64,000 nucleotides of DNA from JAWKWH01 sp963669415 (GTDB taxonomy: Bacteria > Pseudomonadota > Alphaproteobacteria > Rhizobiales > Rhizobiaceae). Below, one piece after another: positions 18,776-26,721 of the stretch. The DNA lies in NCBI GenBank assembly GCA_963669415.2, contig CAXXPS010000003.1:1178001-1242000 (forward strand), written 5' to 3'. Each line of letters opens with the position of its first letter. Position 1 is the first letter of the stretch. The position numbers were made by a program, and so were the translations under genes. The notes under the pieces are model-generated. The model worked only from the letters and a program-made list of their open reading frames with translations, had not been told where the DNA came from and did not search any database.

Positions 18776-19708
18776 TCAGGCTACTGCCGCAATTCCGCGA
18801 CTTCGGAAAAACGCAGCGACTGCGAATCCCGAGATAATGTGCCAGACGCCCCACCAGGCCGCGACAATGGCCATACCTCCCAGACCATCGAAGAAATTGA
18901 AAATCAGGATCAGGCCAAGTCCGGAATTCTGTATCCCGGTTTCAATCGAGATGGCGCGGCGATCACGCTCCGGCAACCCACTTGCATATGCAATGCCGTA
19001 TCCCCCCGAAAGAGCGATTGCATTGTGGATCAGTACAAGAATGAACACCACGCCGACATAGTCGAGGAAATGCTGCCAATTTGCTGCCAGCGCGCCGATA
19101 ACAAACGCGGCGAAAATCAGCATCGAGATGATCCGCATCGGCCGTCTCAACCGTCCAGCCAGTTTCTCGTAGCGCGCGTTGACGGTCATTCCGAGTATCA
19201 GGGGCACCACCAGCAATATGGCGACCGTAAACGCCATCTGAAGCGGGCTGACACTGGTTTCGCGCACGAGAGCAGCCGACGGCTCGTAGAATGAACCCCA
19301 GAACGCGAGGTTAAACGGAGTCATGATCACGGCCGACATGGTAGCGACCGCCGTCAGCGAAACAGACAGCGCGGTCGTTCCCCCTGCCCTGTGCGTAAAA
19401 AAGTTCGAAATGTTCCCGCCGGGGCATGCTGCGACCATCATCATTCCAAGTGCGACGCTCGCCTGCGGCTGGATTATCATCACAAGAACAAACGTAGCGG
19501 CCGGCAGGAAAATGAATTGCGAACCGAAACCTGCGAGGAACGCCACCGGCGCACGCAGAAGCCTTTGAAAATCTTCAAGTTTCAGATCGAGTGCAACGCC
19601 GAACATGACGACGCCAAGAATGAAATTGAGCAGCAACAAGCTGCCGGGCGAGAAATTCAGAGCAACCTCGTCAAGGGGTGTCATTGCCGGTATTGGCCTC
19701 CCGTCCAT
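18776..19708 (-). CDS. Bile acid:sodium symporter family (BASS) transporter
   Basis: A 310-residue membrane protein with about nine hydrophobic segments. The family signatures are ACPGGNISNFFTHRAGG and ETGIQNSGLGLIL, which build the sodium sites of ASBT-type transporters. Bacterial members move organic anions with sodium; the substrate here is unknown. ATG 19684 (MTPLDEVAL) downstream of a GGGAGG is an alternative start. It converges with lpxXL and is divergent from fumarase. Confidence 0.88.
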   Translation of the reverse strand: MDGRPIPAMTPLDEVALNFSPGSLLLLNFILGVVMFGVALDLKLEDFQRLLRAPVAFLAGFGSQFIFLPAATFVLVMIIQPQASVALGMMMVAACPGGNISNFFTHRAGGTTALSVSLTAVATMSAVIMTPFNLAFWGSFYEPSAALVRETSVSPLQMAFTVAILLVVPLILGMTVNARYEKLAGRLRRPMRIISMLIFAAFVIGALAANWQHFLDYVGVVFILVLIHNAIALSGGYGIAYASGLPERDRRAISIETGIQNSGLGLILIFNFFDGLGGMAIVAAWWGVWHIISGFAVAAFFRSRGIAAVA

Positions 19709-19852
19709 GGAATTTTGTTATTTTGATTATCGGTAACACGCGATTGCCGCGCATTCCACTATGAGGAACGCGTAATTGCGATCTACCTCTGGATTTTTGC
19801 GCCCATGGCACTATTCAGGGCTTCAAATGTTTTTTCCAAATCGGAACATGCA

Positions 19853-21472
19853 ATGACCACTCAAATGTCTGCCGGCCTGTTTCCACTCGCTGAAGAACAA
19901 ACGTCCTATCGCAAACTGACTGGCGACTTCGTATCGACAGAGACATTCAGAGGGCAGGAAATCCTGACCGTTGATCCCGAAGCGCTTCGCTTGTTGTCGG
20001 AGACAGCTTTCGGCGACATCAATCACTTGCTGCGGCCAGGCCATCTTAAACAGCTCGCCTCAATCCTGGAAGATCCGGAAGCTACCGACAATGATCGTTT
20101 CGTTGCCTACGATTTGCTCAAGAACGCCAACATCGCGGCTGGTGGTGTACTGCCGATGTGCCAGGATACCGGCACCGCGATCGTAATGGGCAAGAAGGGC
20201 CGCCGGGTGTGGACCGAGGGAGGTGATGCCGAACAGCTCGGTCAAGGTGTGCGCGATGCCTATGAGCGCAAGAATTTGCGCTATTCCCAACTGGCGCCAA
20301 TTTCAATGTTCGAAGAAAAAAACACCCGCAACAATCTGCCTGCTCAGATCGATATCTACGAAGAGGGCGAAGACGCCTACAAGTTCCTGTTCATCGCCAA
20401 GGGCGGTGGTTCCGCAAACAAGACATTTCTATATCAGGGCACGCCGTCGCTACTGACCCATGACCGCTTAATCGAGTTCCTGAAAGAAAAGATACTGACG
20501 CTCGGCACGGCAGCCTGCCCGCCTTATCACCTGGCGATTGTCGTTGGCGGCACTTCGGCTGAGATGAACCTCAAAACAGTGAAACTGGCGTCGACCAAAT
20601 ATCTCGACACATTGCCGACCCAGGGTGGAGAGAACGGTCACGCTTTCAGAGATCTCGAAATGGAGGCGGAAGTCCACAAACTGACCCAGCAAATGGGCGT
20701 CGGCGCGCAGTTTGGCGGCAAGTATTTTTGCCATGACGTGCGGGTCATCCGCCTGCCCCGCCATGGCGCGTCGCTGCCCATCGGCCTTGGTGTTTCATGC
20801 TCGGCTGACCGGCAGGCGCTGGGCAAAATCACCAAAGACGGGGTGTTTATCGAGGCGTTGGAGACCGATCCGTCGAAATATATGCCGGAAATCGATGAGG
20901 ATGCGCTGACCAGCCATGTAGTGGAAGTCAACCTTAACCGGCCGATGGCTGATATCCTAGGCGAATTGACCAAGCATCCGGTAAAGACGAGGCTTTCGCT
21001 GAGCGGTTCGATTATCGTTGCTCGCGATTTGGCTCATGCGAAAATCCGCGAGCGGCTGGAAAATGGCGAGCCGATGCCGGACTATTTCAAGAACCACCCG
21101 GTCTACTATGCCGGTCCGGCAAAAACGCCGGAGGGCTATGCGTCAGGTTCATTCGGACCGACCACAGCCGGACGAATGGATTCCTTCGTCGACCAGTTCC
21201 AGTCCTTTGGCGGCTCAATGGTCATGCTCGCCAAGGGCAACCGCTCTCGCACCGTGCGGGAGGCCTGCAAGCGCCATGGTGGATTTTATCTGGGATCAAT
21301 CGGTGGCCCGGCCGCTCGCCTGGCCCAGGACTGCATCAAGAAGGTTGAAGTCGTTGAATATCCAGAGCTCGGTATGGAAGCGATCTGGCGCATTGAAGTG
21401 GAGAATTTCCCAGCGTTCATCGTCATTGACGATAAAGGCAACGACTTTTTCAAGGAATTGAATTTGGGCTGA
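19853..21472 (+). CDS. fumA: Fumarate hydratase class I (iron-sulfur)
   Basis: A class I [4Fe-4S] fumarase of about 539 residues that interconverts fumarate and malate in the TCA cycle. N-terminal domain signature is GGVLPMCQDTGTAIVMGKKG with a cluster-ligand Cys. Further ligands are in GTAACPPYHLA and FCHDVRVIRLPRHGAS. The C-terminal beta domain has SGSIIVARDLAHAKIRERL and YASGSFGPTTAGRMDSF. The frame opens at 19805, but ATG 19853 or 19865 matches the family N-terminus better. Confidence 0.93.
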   Translation: MTTQMSAGLFPLAEEQTSYRKLTGDFVSTETFRGQEILTVDPEALRLLSETAFGDINHLLRPGHLKQLASILEDPEATDNDRFVAYDLLKNANIAAGGVLPMCQDTGTAIVMGKKGRRVWTEGGDAEQLGQGVRDAYERKNLRYSQLAPISMFEEKNTRNNLPAQIDIYEEGEDAYKFLFIAKGGGSANKTFLYQGTPSLLTHDRLIEFLKEKILTLGTAACPPYHLAIVVGGTSAEMNLKTVKLASTKYLDTLPTQGGENGHAFRDLEMEAEVHKLTQQMGVGAQFGGKYFCHDVRVIRLPRHGASLPIGLGVSCSADRQALGKITKDGVFIEALETDPSKYMPEIDEDALTSHVVEVNLNRPMADILGELTKHPVKTRLSLSGSIIVARDLAHAKIRERLENGEPMPDYFKNHPVYYAGPAKTPEGYASGSFGPTTAGRMDSFVDQFQSFGGSMVMLAKGNRSRTVREACKRHGGFYLGSIGGPAARLAQDCIKKVEVVEYPELGMEAIWRIEVENFPAFIVIDDKGNDFFKELNLG

Positions 21473-21569
21473 ATTAACCCAAAATTCACCCTGTGCGCGC
21501 GGTCACAGCGTTTCTCCTCTATATCCCGGATAACAGCGTCAACACCGGAACTTGAGAGGAACAAATCCG

Positions 21570-22187
21570 ATGAAACGCTTCATGACCACACTTTGCGCAG
21601 CAACGATCGCCGCAACCGCCGCCATGACTGCAGCTCCTGCACCAGCAGAAGCCGGTCTGTTGTCGAAATTCATGCAAGGCGGTCAGGAACGCGTGAATCC
21701 TGTCAAGCGCGTCGCAGTGAAGAATTCCAACGCTTCGCCAATCCCTCGCGAAACGGTTCGTTTTGATGAGCCTGCTTCTGCCGGCACAATCATCGTCGAG
21801 ACCTCGGAGCGCCGCCTTTACTACGTGCTCGGCAATGGCACCGCGATCAAATACGCCATCGGCGTAGCGCGTCCGGGTTTTGAGTGGTCAGGCACCAACC
21901 GCATCAGCCGCAAGGCAGAATGGCCCGATTGGCGTCCGCCGGCAGAGATGATCGCCCGTGAAGCACGCAAGGGCCGCAAACTTCCTGCGTTCATGGCCGG
22001 AGGCCAGAACAATCCGCTCGGCGCGCGTGCAATGTATCTCGGTTCGACGATTTATCGCATCCATGGCACCAATCAGCCCTGGACCATTGATAAGAACATG
22101 TCTTCTGGCTGCATCCGCATGGCCAACGACGATGTGATGCATCTTTACCAGCAGGCAAAGATCGGCGCTAAAGTTATCGTCCGTTGA
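21570..22187 (+). CDS. L,D-transpeptidase (YkuD domain), exported
   Basis: A protein of 205 residues with an N-terminal signal peptide (MKRFMTTLCAATIAATAAMT, cleavage near APAEAG) and a YkuD catalytic domain. The active-site pattern is HGTNQPWTIDKNMSSGCIRM with the nucleophilic Cys. Such enzymes make 3-3 peptidoglycan crosslinks or attach outer-membrane proteins to peptidoglycan in the periplasm. The chosen start follows GAGAGGA. Confidence 0.92.
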   Translation: MKRFMTTLCAATIAATAAMTAAPAPAEAGLLSKFMQGGQERVNPVKRVAVKNSNASPIPRETVRFDEPASAGTIIVETSERRLYYVLGNGTAIKYAIGVARPGFEWSGTNRISRKAEWPDWRPPAEMIAREARKGRKLPAFMAGGQNNPLGARAMYLGSTIYRIHGTNQPWTIDKNMSSGCIRMANDDVMHLYQQAKIGAKVIVR

Positions 22188-22256
22188 TCTGGGTGGAAAA
22201 TTGATGAAGATTGCAGCGGCCGGCACTGTCCGGCCGATTGCTGTTGGAGGATCAGT

Positions 22257-22655
22257 TTGAAGAAGGGTTACAGGGCGCTGCTTGACGAGGCTAATGCCGA
22301 AATAAAGGCCGTTTCGCCACAAGAAGCGATCGAAATGGCGAAATCAGACGATGTCACCCTGGTCGATATTCGCGACATCCGTGAACTAAACCGCGAAGGG
22401 CGGATCGATGGCGCGATCCACGCACCTCGGGGTATGCTGGAGTTCTGGGTCGATCCTGAAAGTCCCTACCACCGCGAGGTCTTTGCCTCGGGCAACACGT
22501 TCGTGTTTTTCTGTGCAGCGGGCTGGCGTTCGGCGCTTGCAACCAAATCGATGCAAGACATGGGTTTGGAACCCGTCATGCACATCGACGGCGGTTTCGC
22601 TGCCTGGAAGGAAGCGGAATTGCCGATCGATCAGCCAAAGCAAAAGAAAACTTGA
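22257..22655 (+). CDS. Rhodanese-like sulfurtransferase domain protein
   Basis: A 132-residue single-domain rhodanese. The entry motif is VTLVDIRDIRELNREGRIDGAIHAPRGML and the active-site loop with persulfide-forming Cys is FFCAAGWRSALA. The start is TTG, 5-6 nt after a strong GGAGG. It is a cytoplasmic sulfur-transfer or persulfide-handling protein with no assigned partner. It is 69 nt downstream of the L,D-transpeptidase gene. Confidence 0.9.
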   Translation: MKKGYRALLDEANAEIKAVSPQEAIEMAKSDDVTLVDIRDIRELNREGRIDGAIHAPRGMLEFWVDPESPYHREVFASGNTFVFFCAAGWRSALATKSMQDMGLEPVMHIDGGFAAWKEAELPIDQPKQKKT

Positions 22656-22667
22656 TCGGGCCTGTTA

Positions 22668-23588
22668 TCAGGCAGCAGCACAGCGATATTGCCCATCCAT
22701 GAAAGCTGCGATTTCCGCCAGGATCTTTGAATCGGAGATGATTCGGGCGTGACCAAGGCCATCAGCTGGAATTAGCCGAACATGGCTTCCGGCTCGAGCC
22801 ATTGCCTCTGCGCCTGAAAATTCCACTTGCTTGTCGTCCGGGGCGTGCGCGATCAGTGTTGGCACCCTCATTTGCGCAAGCTGTGCTTCGCCATCGAACA
22901 CTTCAATCGGGTTGCCGGAAAGGCGCATAACTTGGATTTCCATGACAGCTTGTGACTTTTTTCCAAGTCCTACGGCTTTGCCGAACAATTCGAAGATTCT
23001 TTTCATGCGATTGGGTGCCGAAATCAGAACCATTCTATTTGTGTTGACGGGCGTATACTGCCGAATTGAACCATAGGCAGCGTTGCAGACCGCCGCGCCG
23101 CCAAATGAATGTCCGATCATTGTTTCAAAAGGCCCGAACCAGGTTTCAGCGGTTTTAATCGCCTCCACCGCGTTGGCCATGTTGATTTGACGTCCACTGG
23201 ACTTCCCATGACCTGGAAGATCGATCGAAATAACCCGGTATCCCAAATCCCGCGCCATCCGGATAAGGCCGGCCATGTGTTCGGTTCGTGAGCGCCATCC
23301 ATGCACGATCAATGTGGTGGGTGCTGACGGATCGTATATCTCGGGACGAAAATCATAGGCGGCCACCCAGCCTCTGGAGATGTTCAAGCGATGTTTGCGC
23401 GCCTCATCCATCAGTTTGGCGGCGCGGTCATTGGCACGCTTTTCTCCGGCGGTGAGCTTGTTGGGATTTTTCGTTAGGCAAAACAGCTTCAACGCGGCTT
23501 TGCCGGTGGCAGTTGGTGCAATAAACTCGCCCGCTCGAAATACACTGCGGATGATTTTTTTAGTAAAAGCTGTCATAGTCAGACTCAT
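22668..23588 (-). CDS. Alpha/beta hydrolase
   Basis: An alpha/beta hydrolase-fold protein of about 306 residues. It has the oxyanion motif LIVHGW, the nucleophile elbow GHSFGGAAV, an acid region in LIAHAPDDKQVEF and the catalytic His in GLGHARII. The open frame extends to 23666, but ATG 23588 (MSLTMTAFTKK) or 23576 keeps the promoter free. It is divergent from a MarR gene, whose operator-like sequences occupy the short gap, so MarR probably regulates it. Substrate is unknown. Confidence 0.87.
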   Translation of the reverse strand: MSLTMTAFTKKIIRSVFRAGEFIAPTATGKAALKLFCLTKNPNKLTAGEKRANDRAAKLMDEARKHRLNISRGWVAAYDFRPEIYDPSAPTTLIVHGWRSRTEHMAGLIRMARDLGYRVISIDLPGHGKSSGRQINMANAVEAIKTAETWFGPFETMIGHSFGGAAVCNAAYGSIRQYTPVNTNRMVLISAPNRMKRIFELFGKAVGLGKKSQAVMEIQVMRLSGNPIEVFDGEAQLAQMRVPTLIAHAPDDKQVEFSGAEAMARAGSHVRLIPADGLGHARIISDSKILAEIAAFMDGQYRCAAA

Positions 23589-23591
23589 TCC

Positions 23592-23625
23592 GTTCAACCA
23601 TGAACAAATTAGTTCAAGTATGGAC
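23592..23625. promoter_or_regulatory. Candidate MarR operator pair
   Basis: GTTCAACCATGAAC at 23592-23605 has perfect 5-bp inverted arms. A second related 14-mer, GTTCAAGTATGGAC, lies at 23612-23625, 20 bp further on. The pair fills the gap between the divergent hydrolase and MarR starts and overlaps the MarR start. MarR proteins usually bind such sites to repress themselves and the neighbour; binding here is inferred. Confidence 0.5.
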
Positions 23626-24090
23626 AATATGCAAGAGACAATTTGGGACAATCCGAGATTTCGCAATTGGGTCGCAGTCGCGCGCGCCTGTCAGGCGCTT
23701 GATCGTACACTCAGTCAGGCGCTTTCCGGGCTCGATTTGAAAACTGCACATCTCGATATGATGATGAATATTCACCGACACCCCGGCATGTCACAGCAGG
23801 AGCTAGCCAACAAATTGCTGGTGGGCCGTTCGAACATCACGATGCTGCTTCCACAAATGGAAAAACGCGAACTGGCTCGGCGGGTACCGGACAAGAAAGA
23901 CAAGCGGGTTCTGCGTCTGTATCTGACCGACAAGGGCGAAGCGCTGCTCCAGGAAGCGTTGAAAATCCACTTGGCCTTGGTCGAACGAATAATGGCGGAC
24001 ACGCCTGATAATGAATGCGATATTGTTGGTGCGGCGATGAACCGGGTTGTCGCAGCGCTGAACGCTGATGACACAGAACTCCCGGATTAA
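23620..24090 (+). CDS. MarR-family transcriptional regulator
   Basis: A 156-residue winged-helix protein. The recognition region reads GMSQQELANKLLVGRSNITMLLPQMEKRELARR, followed by the wing DKKDKRVLRLYLTDKGEALL, both typical of MarR. The start is placed at ATG 23620 (MDNMQETIWDNP); ATG 23629 is an alternative. It is divergent from the alpha/beta hydrolase gene across a very short gap containing inverted repeats. Confidence 0.9.
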   Translation: MDNMQETIWDNPRFRNWVAVARACQALDRTLSQALSGLDLKTAHLDMMMNIHRHPGMSQQELANKLLVGRSNITMLLPQMEKRELARRVPDKKDKRVLRLYLTDKGEALLQEALKIHLALVERIMADTPDNECDIVGAAMNRVVAALNADDTELPD

Positions 24091-24177
24091 TCCGGCGCGA
24101 TCATGAATTGACCTACCGCAAAGCCGGTTCGGCAATCGTTGGTTAGACTCCCGCTAAAGAAACCGGGAGATCAGTCC

Positions 24178-24591
24178 ATGTTCAACAAAATCATGATTCC
24201 TGTTGATTTGGCACATGCCGACAAACTCGACAAAGCAATGGCAATCGCCACCAAGATTGCCAAAAACGAAAACGCTGACCTTATCGCGACCGGCGTCACG
24301 ACCTCGCAGCCGTCCAGCGTTGCTCACAATCCCGAAGAATTCGCTCAGAAAATGGCCGAATTTGCCGCGTCAGCGTCCACGAAATATGGGGTCGACATTG
24401 GTACCGTCACTCTGAACAGTCACGACCCGGTTCGTGACCTCGACGAATTGCTGATGAAGTCAATTGATGAAAACGGCATCGATCTGGTAGTCATGGCGTC
24501 TCATATTCCAGGCGCGATGGATTATTTGTTCGCCTCCAATGCCGGATATCTGGCATCGCATGCGTCGGTATCTGTTTTCGTGGTTCGGTAG
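24178..24591 (+). CDS. Universal stress protein (UspA family)
   Basis: A 137-residue single Usp domain. The N-terminus is MFNKIMIPVDLAHADK. The C-terminal region has VVMASHIPGAMDYLFASNAGYLASHASVSVFVVR, where GxxxxxxxGSxxxxV would be the nucleotide-binding consensus. Here it is degenerate (AMDYLFASNAGYLASHA), which resembles the non-canonical proteobacterial UspF/G-like forms. The start at 24178 follows CGGGAGATC. It is probably a monocistronic stress gene. Confidence 0.88.
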   Translation: MFNKIMIPVDLAHADKLDKAMAIATKIAKNENADLIATGVTTSQPSSVAHNPEEFAQKMAEFAASASTKYGVDIGTVTLNSHDPVRDLDELLMKSIDENGIDLVVMASHIPGAMDYLFASNAGYLASHASVSVFVVR

Positions 24592-24688
24592 CCGAACGGT
24601 CACATTTTGATGGCTACAGCCACTCACGCACTATGTCGGTGTGGTAAGCGCCGCTGATATCTTCAGCTTTCGGCTTGAATGAGCCGCA

Positions 24689-25075
24689 CTAATGGTCGGC
24701 CTTGCGGCTCGGTGATTGGGGGTCTCGCGACAGCCCTTTCTCGGACAACTCATCAAGATATTGTCGCCAGCGTTCATCCTTTTCGCGGCCGAGTTCGCGA
24801 AAATAGTCCCAGGAGTAGATTCCGGTGTCATGCATGTCGTCGAACGTGATGCGCACGGCATAATTGCCTATCGGCGCGATGGTCATGATCTCTACAGTTG
24901 CCTTGCCGGAAACGGTGACGCGTTGATCGGGCGAATGGCCTTGCACCTCGGCGCTCGGAGACATCACGCGCAGCAATTCTGCCGAAAGCTCATACCGGTG
25001 CGTGGGACCGAAGCTGATTGTCAGCGATTTTCGGTCCTTCGATACGCGAATTTCGCTTGGCGTTTCCGCGGTCAT
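24689..25075 (-). CDS. DUF971 domain protein
   Basis: A protein of 128 residues consisting of a DUF971 domain, the same fold as the N-terminal domain of gamma-butyrobetaine hydroxylase (visible as SEIRVSKDRKSLTISF, VSGKATVEIMTIAPIGNYAVRI and DDMHDTGIYSWDYFREL). It has been linked to Fe-S cluster assembly (ApbC/Mrp neighbours) in other bacteria. The start is ATG 25075 with GGAG upstream; a GTG at 25096 is less likely. It is divergent from moaA. Confidence 0.87.
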   Translation of the reverse strand: MTAETPSEIRVSKDRKSLTISFGPTHRYELSAELLRVMSPSAEVQGHSPDQRVTVSGKATVEIMTIAPIGNYAVRITFDDMHDTGIYSWDYFRELGREKDERWRQYLDELSEKGLSRDPQSPSRKADH

Positions 25076-25150
25076 GATATTCTCCGTCAGCGGCACCAGT
25101 CATAACCAAACTCGTGGAAATGTGTAGCGGATTTCGACGTTCTCCAACCT

Positions 25151-25174
25151 TGAACATGGTCTTTAAAATGTTCA
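25151..25174. promoter_or_regulatory. Inverted repeat between DUF971 gene and moaA
   Basis: TGAACAT at 25151-25157 and ATGTTCA at 25168-25174 form perfect 7-bp arms separated by 10 bp in the gap between the divergent DUF971 and moaA genes. It could be a regulator site for either gene. It is not an FNR box. No regulator is assigned. Confidence 0.35.
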
Positions 25175-25243
25175 CCATGGACTGGAAGAACGTCCAGCGC
25201 TAATTATTCATCTTCGCGAAGCATATCAGTTGATCAGGACACA

Positions 25244-26263
25244 ATGGCGAGAATTTCAGATACAAAGCCCGCAATGACCGATCCATTCGGCCGGGAGGTC
25301 ACCTATCTGCGAGTTTCGGTAACCGACCGCTGCGATTTCCGCTGCACATACTGCATGGCGGAGAACATGACCTTCTTGCCGAAGAAGGATCTGCTCACAC
25401 TCGAAGAACTGGACCGGATGTGCTCCGTCTTTATCGAAAAGGGCGTCAGAAAACTCCGACTTACAGGCGGAGAGCCACTCGTCCGCAAAAATATCATGCA
25501 TCTGGTCCGGCAATTGTCGAGGCATCTCAAATCAGGTGCGCTGGACGAACTGACGCTGACGACCAATGGGTCACAATTGGCGCGATTTGCAGATCAGCTT
25601 GCTGATGCAGGCGTGAAACGCATCAATGTCTCGCTTGATACCCTCGACAAAGCCAAATTTCAGCAGATCACCCGTTGGGGCCAGTTGGGCAAGGTGATGG
25701 AAGGCATTCAGGCAGCTGAAAACGCCGGATTGAAAATCAAGATCAATGCGGTTGCGCTGAAGAATTTCAACGATACTGAAATTCCCGAGATGATACATTG
25801 GGCCCATGGTCGCGGAATGGACATGACCGTCATCGAAACCATGCCGATGGGCGAAATCGACGAAGACCGGACCGACCAATACCTGCCGTTGTCGCAACTT
25901 CGCCAGGATCTCGAAACGCAATTCACACTAAACGATATTCCGTTCAAAACCGGCGGCCCTGCACGCTATGTCGAGATTGCGGAAACCGGCGGTAAACTGG
26001 GTTTCATCACGCCGCTGACGCATAATTTCTGCGAAAGTTGCAACAGGGTCCGCCTGACTTGCACCGGAACCCTCTACATGTGTCTTGGCCAGGATGACGC
26101 CGCCGACCTGCGTGCAGCGCTTCGCGCATCGGAAGGTAACGAACTGGTATCTGCCGCCATTGATGAAGCTATCACTCGCAAGCCGAAGGGCCATGACTTC
26201 ATCATCGACCGAAGCACCAGGCGTCCCGCAGTAGCGCGGCACATGAGTGCGACGGGCGGCTGA
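25244..26263 (+). CDS. moaA: GTP 3',8-cyclase MoaA
   Basis: A 339-residue radical SAM enzyme for the first step of molybdenum cofactor synthesis. The SAM cluster motif is C30DFRC34TYC37. The SAM-binding GGEP appears in LRLTGGEPLVRK. The C-terminal substrate cluster Cys are in FCESCNRVRLTC (about 263-277), and the C-terminal Gly-Gly tail needed for activity is intact (SATGG). ATG 25274 (MTDPFG) is an alternative start. The rest of the Moco genes lie 2 kb downstream. Confidence 0.95.
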   Translation: MARISDTKPAMTDPFGREVTYLRVSVTDRCDFRCTYCMAENMTFLPKKDLLTLEELDRMCSVFIEKGVRKLRLTGGEPLVRKNIMHLVRQLSRHLKSGALDELTLTTNGSQLARFADQLADAGVKRINVSLDTLDKAKFQQITRWGQLGKVMEGIQAAENAGLKIKINAVALKNFNDTEIPEMIHWAHGRGMDMTVIETMPMGEIDEDRTDQYLPLSQLRQDLETQFTLNDIPFKTGGPARYVEIAETGGKLGFITPLTHNFCESCNRVRLTCTGTLYMCLGQDDAADLRAALRASEGNELVSAAIDEAITRKPKGHDFIIDRSTRRPAVARHMSATGG

Positions 26264-26362
26264 TCTCCATTTTTATCAACGGTTTACATATCAGGTGATC
26301 ATCGAATCTCGGCAACCCAGCCATGCGCACAGCGCATTGGTAATCGGTTGGTCCGTGACATA

Positions 26363-26442
26363 TCTGTTCCTTGTCGAGACCGGCACAAGCCGGTGAAAAA
26401 TCAAGGCGCATCCTCCCTGCGCCGAGGGAATTCAGGAACAGA
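26363..26442 (+). promoter_or_regulatory. Structured 5' leader with sequestered ribosome-binding site
   Basis: TCTGTTCCT (26363-26371) pairs perfectly with AGGAACAGA (26434-26442), closing a domain with two internal hairpins: ACCGGC-ACAA-GCCGGT (26379-26394) and GGCGCA/TGCGCC (26405-26423) whose loop is TCCTCCC. The 3' strand of the outer stem contains the AGGA that sits 8 nt before ATG 26446. The fold would hide the ribosome-binding site, so it may be a riboswitch, RNA thermometer or sRNA target. It matches no class I recognise. Confidence 0.5.
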
Positions 26443-26445
26443 CCA

Positions 26446-26601
26446 ATGAGCGACAATCGCGATAACAACCAAAACGAAGCCTTTCGCGGATATGACTACT
26501 ACATGGAGCGCGCACGCATCGAGCGCAGTAAAGCTGCCCGTCGCTTTTTCCGTCGACTTGTCGGCGCGGTAGACAACGCCGACACCAAATCCTGGGGCTA
26601 A
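26446..26601 (+). CDS. Small hypothetical protein, 51 residues
   Basis: The protein begins MSDNRDNNQNEAFRGYDYYM. A polar N-terminus is followed by a strongly basic amphipathic stretch (ERARIERSKAARRFFRRLV) and ends in TKSWG. The ATG is 8 nt after AGGA, which lies inside a long-range stem. A 10-bp GC-rich hairpin follows the stop. No signal peptide or membrane segment is seen. I do not recognise a family. Clean signals at both ends suggest a real monocistronic gene. Confidence 0.55.
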   Translation: MSDNRDNNQNEAFRGYDYYMERARIERSKAARRFFRRLVGAVDNADTKSWG

Positions 26602-26617
26602 CCAACAGGTCTACAAA

Positions 26618-26641
26618 GCGGCTGGCAAATCTGCCAGCCGC
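26618..26641 (+). terminator. Hairpin after the 51-residue ORF
   Basis: GCGGCTGGCA (26618-26627) pairs perfectly with TGCCAGCCGC (26632-26641) around a 4-nt loop, starting 17 nt after the stop codon. It lacks a clear T-tract, so it may end transcription weakly or stabilise the 3' end. Confidence 0.5.
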
Positions 26642-26721
26642 GTGATGGCCGGTGCGATGTGTTTGCAGATTGTGCAATTAGCAACCGGTCTGTGATGAAT
26701 ATCACGTGACGCGGACTTCAT

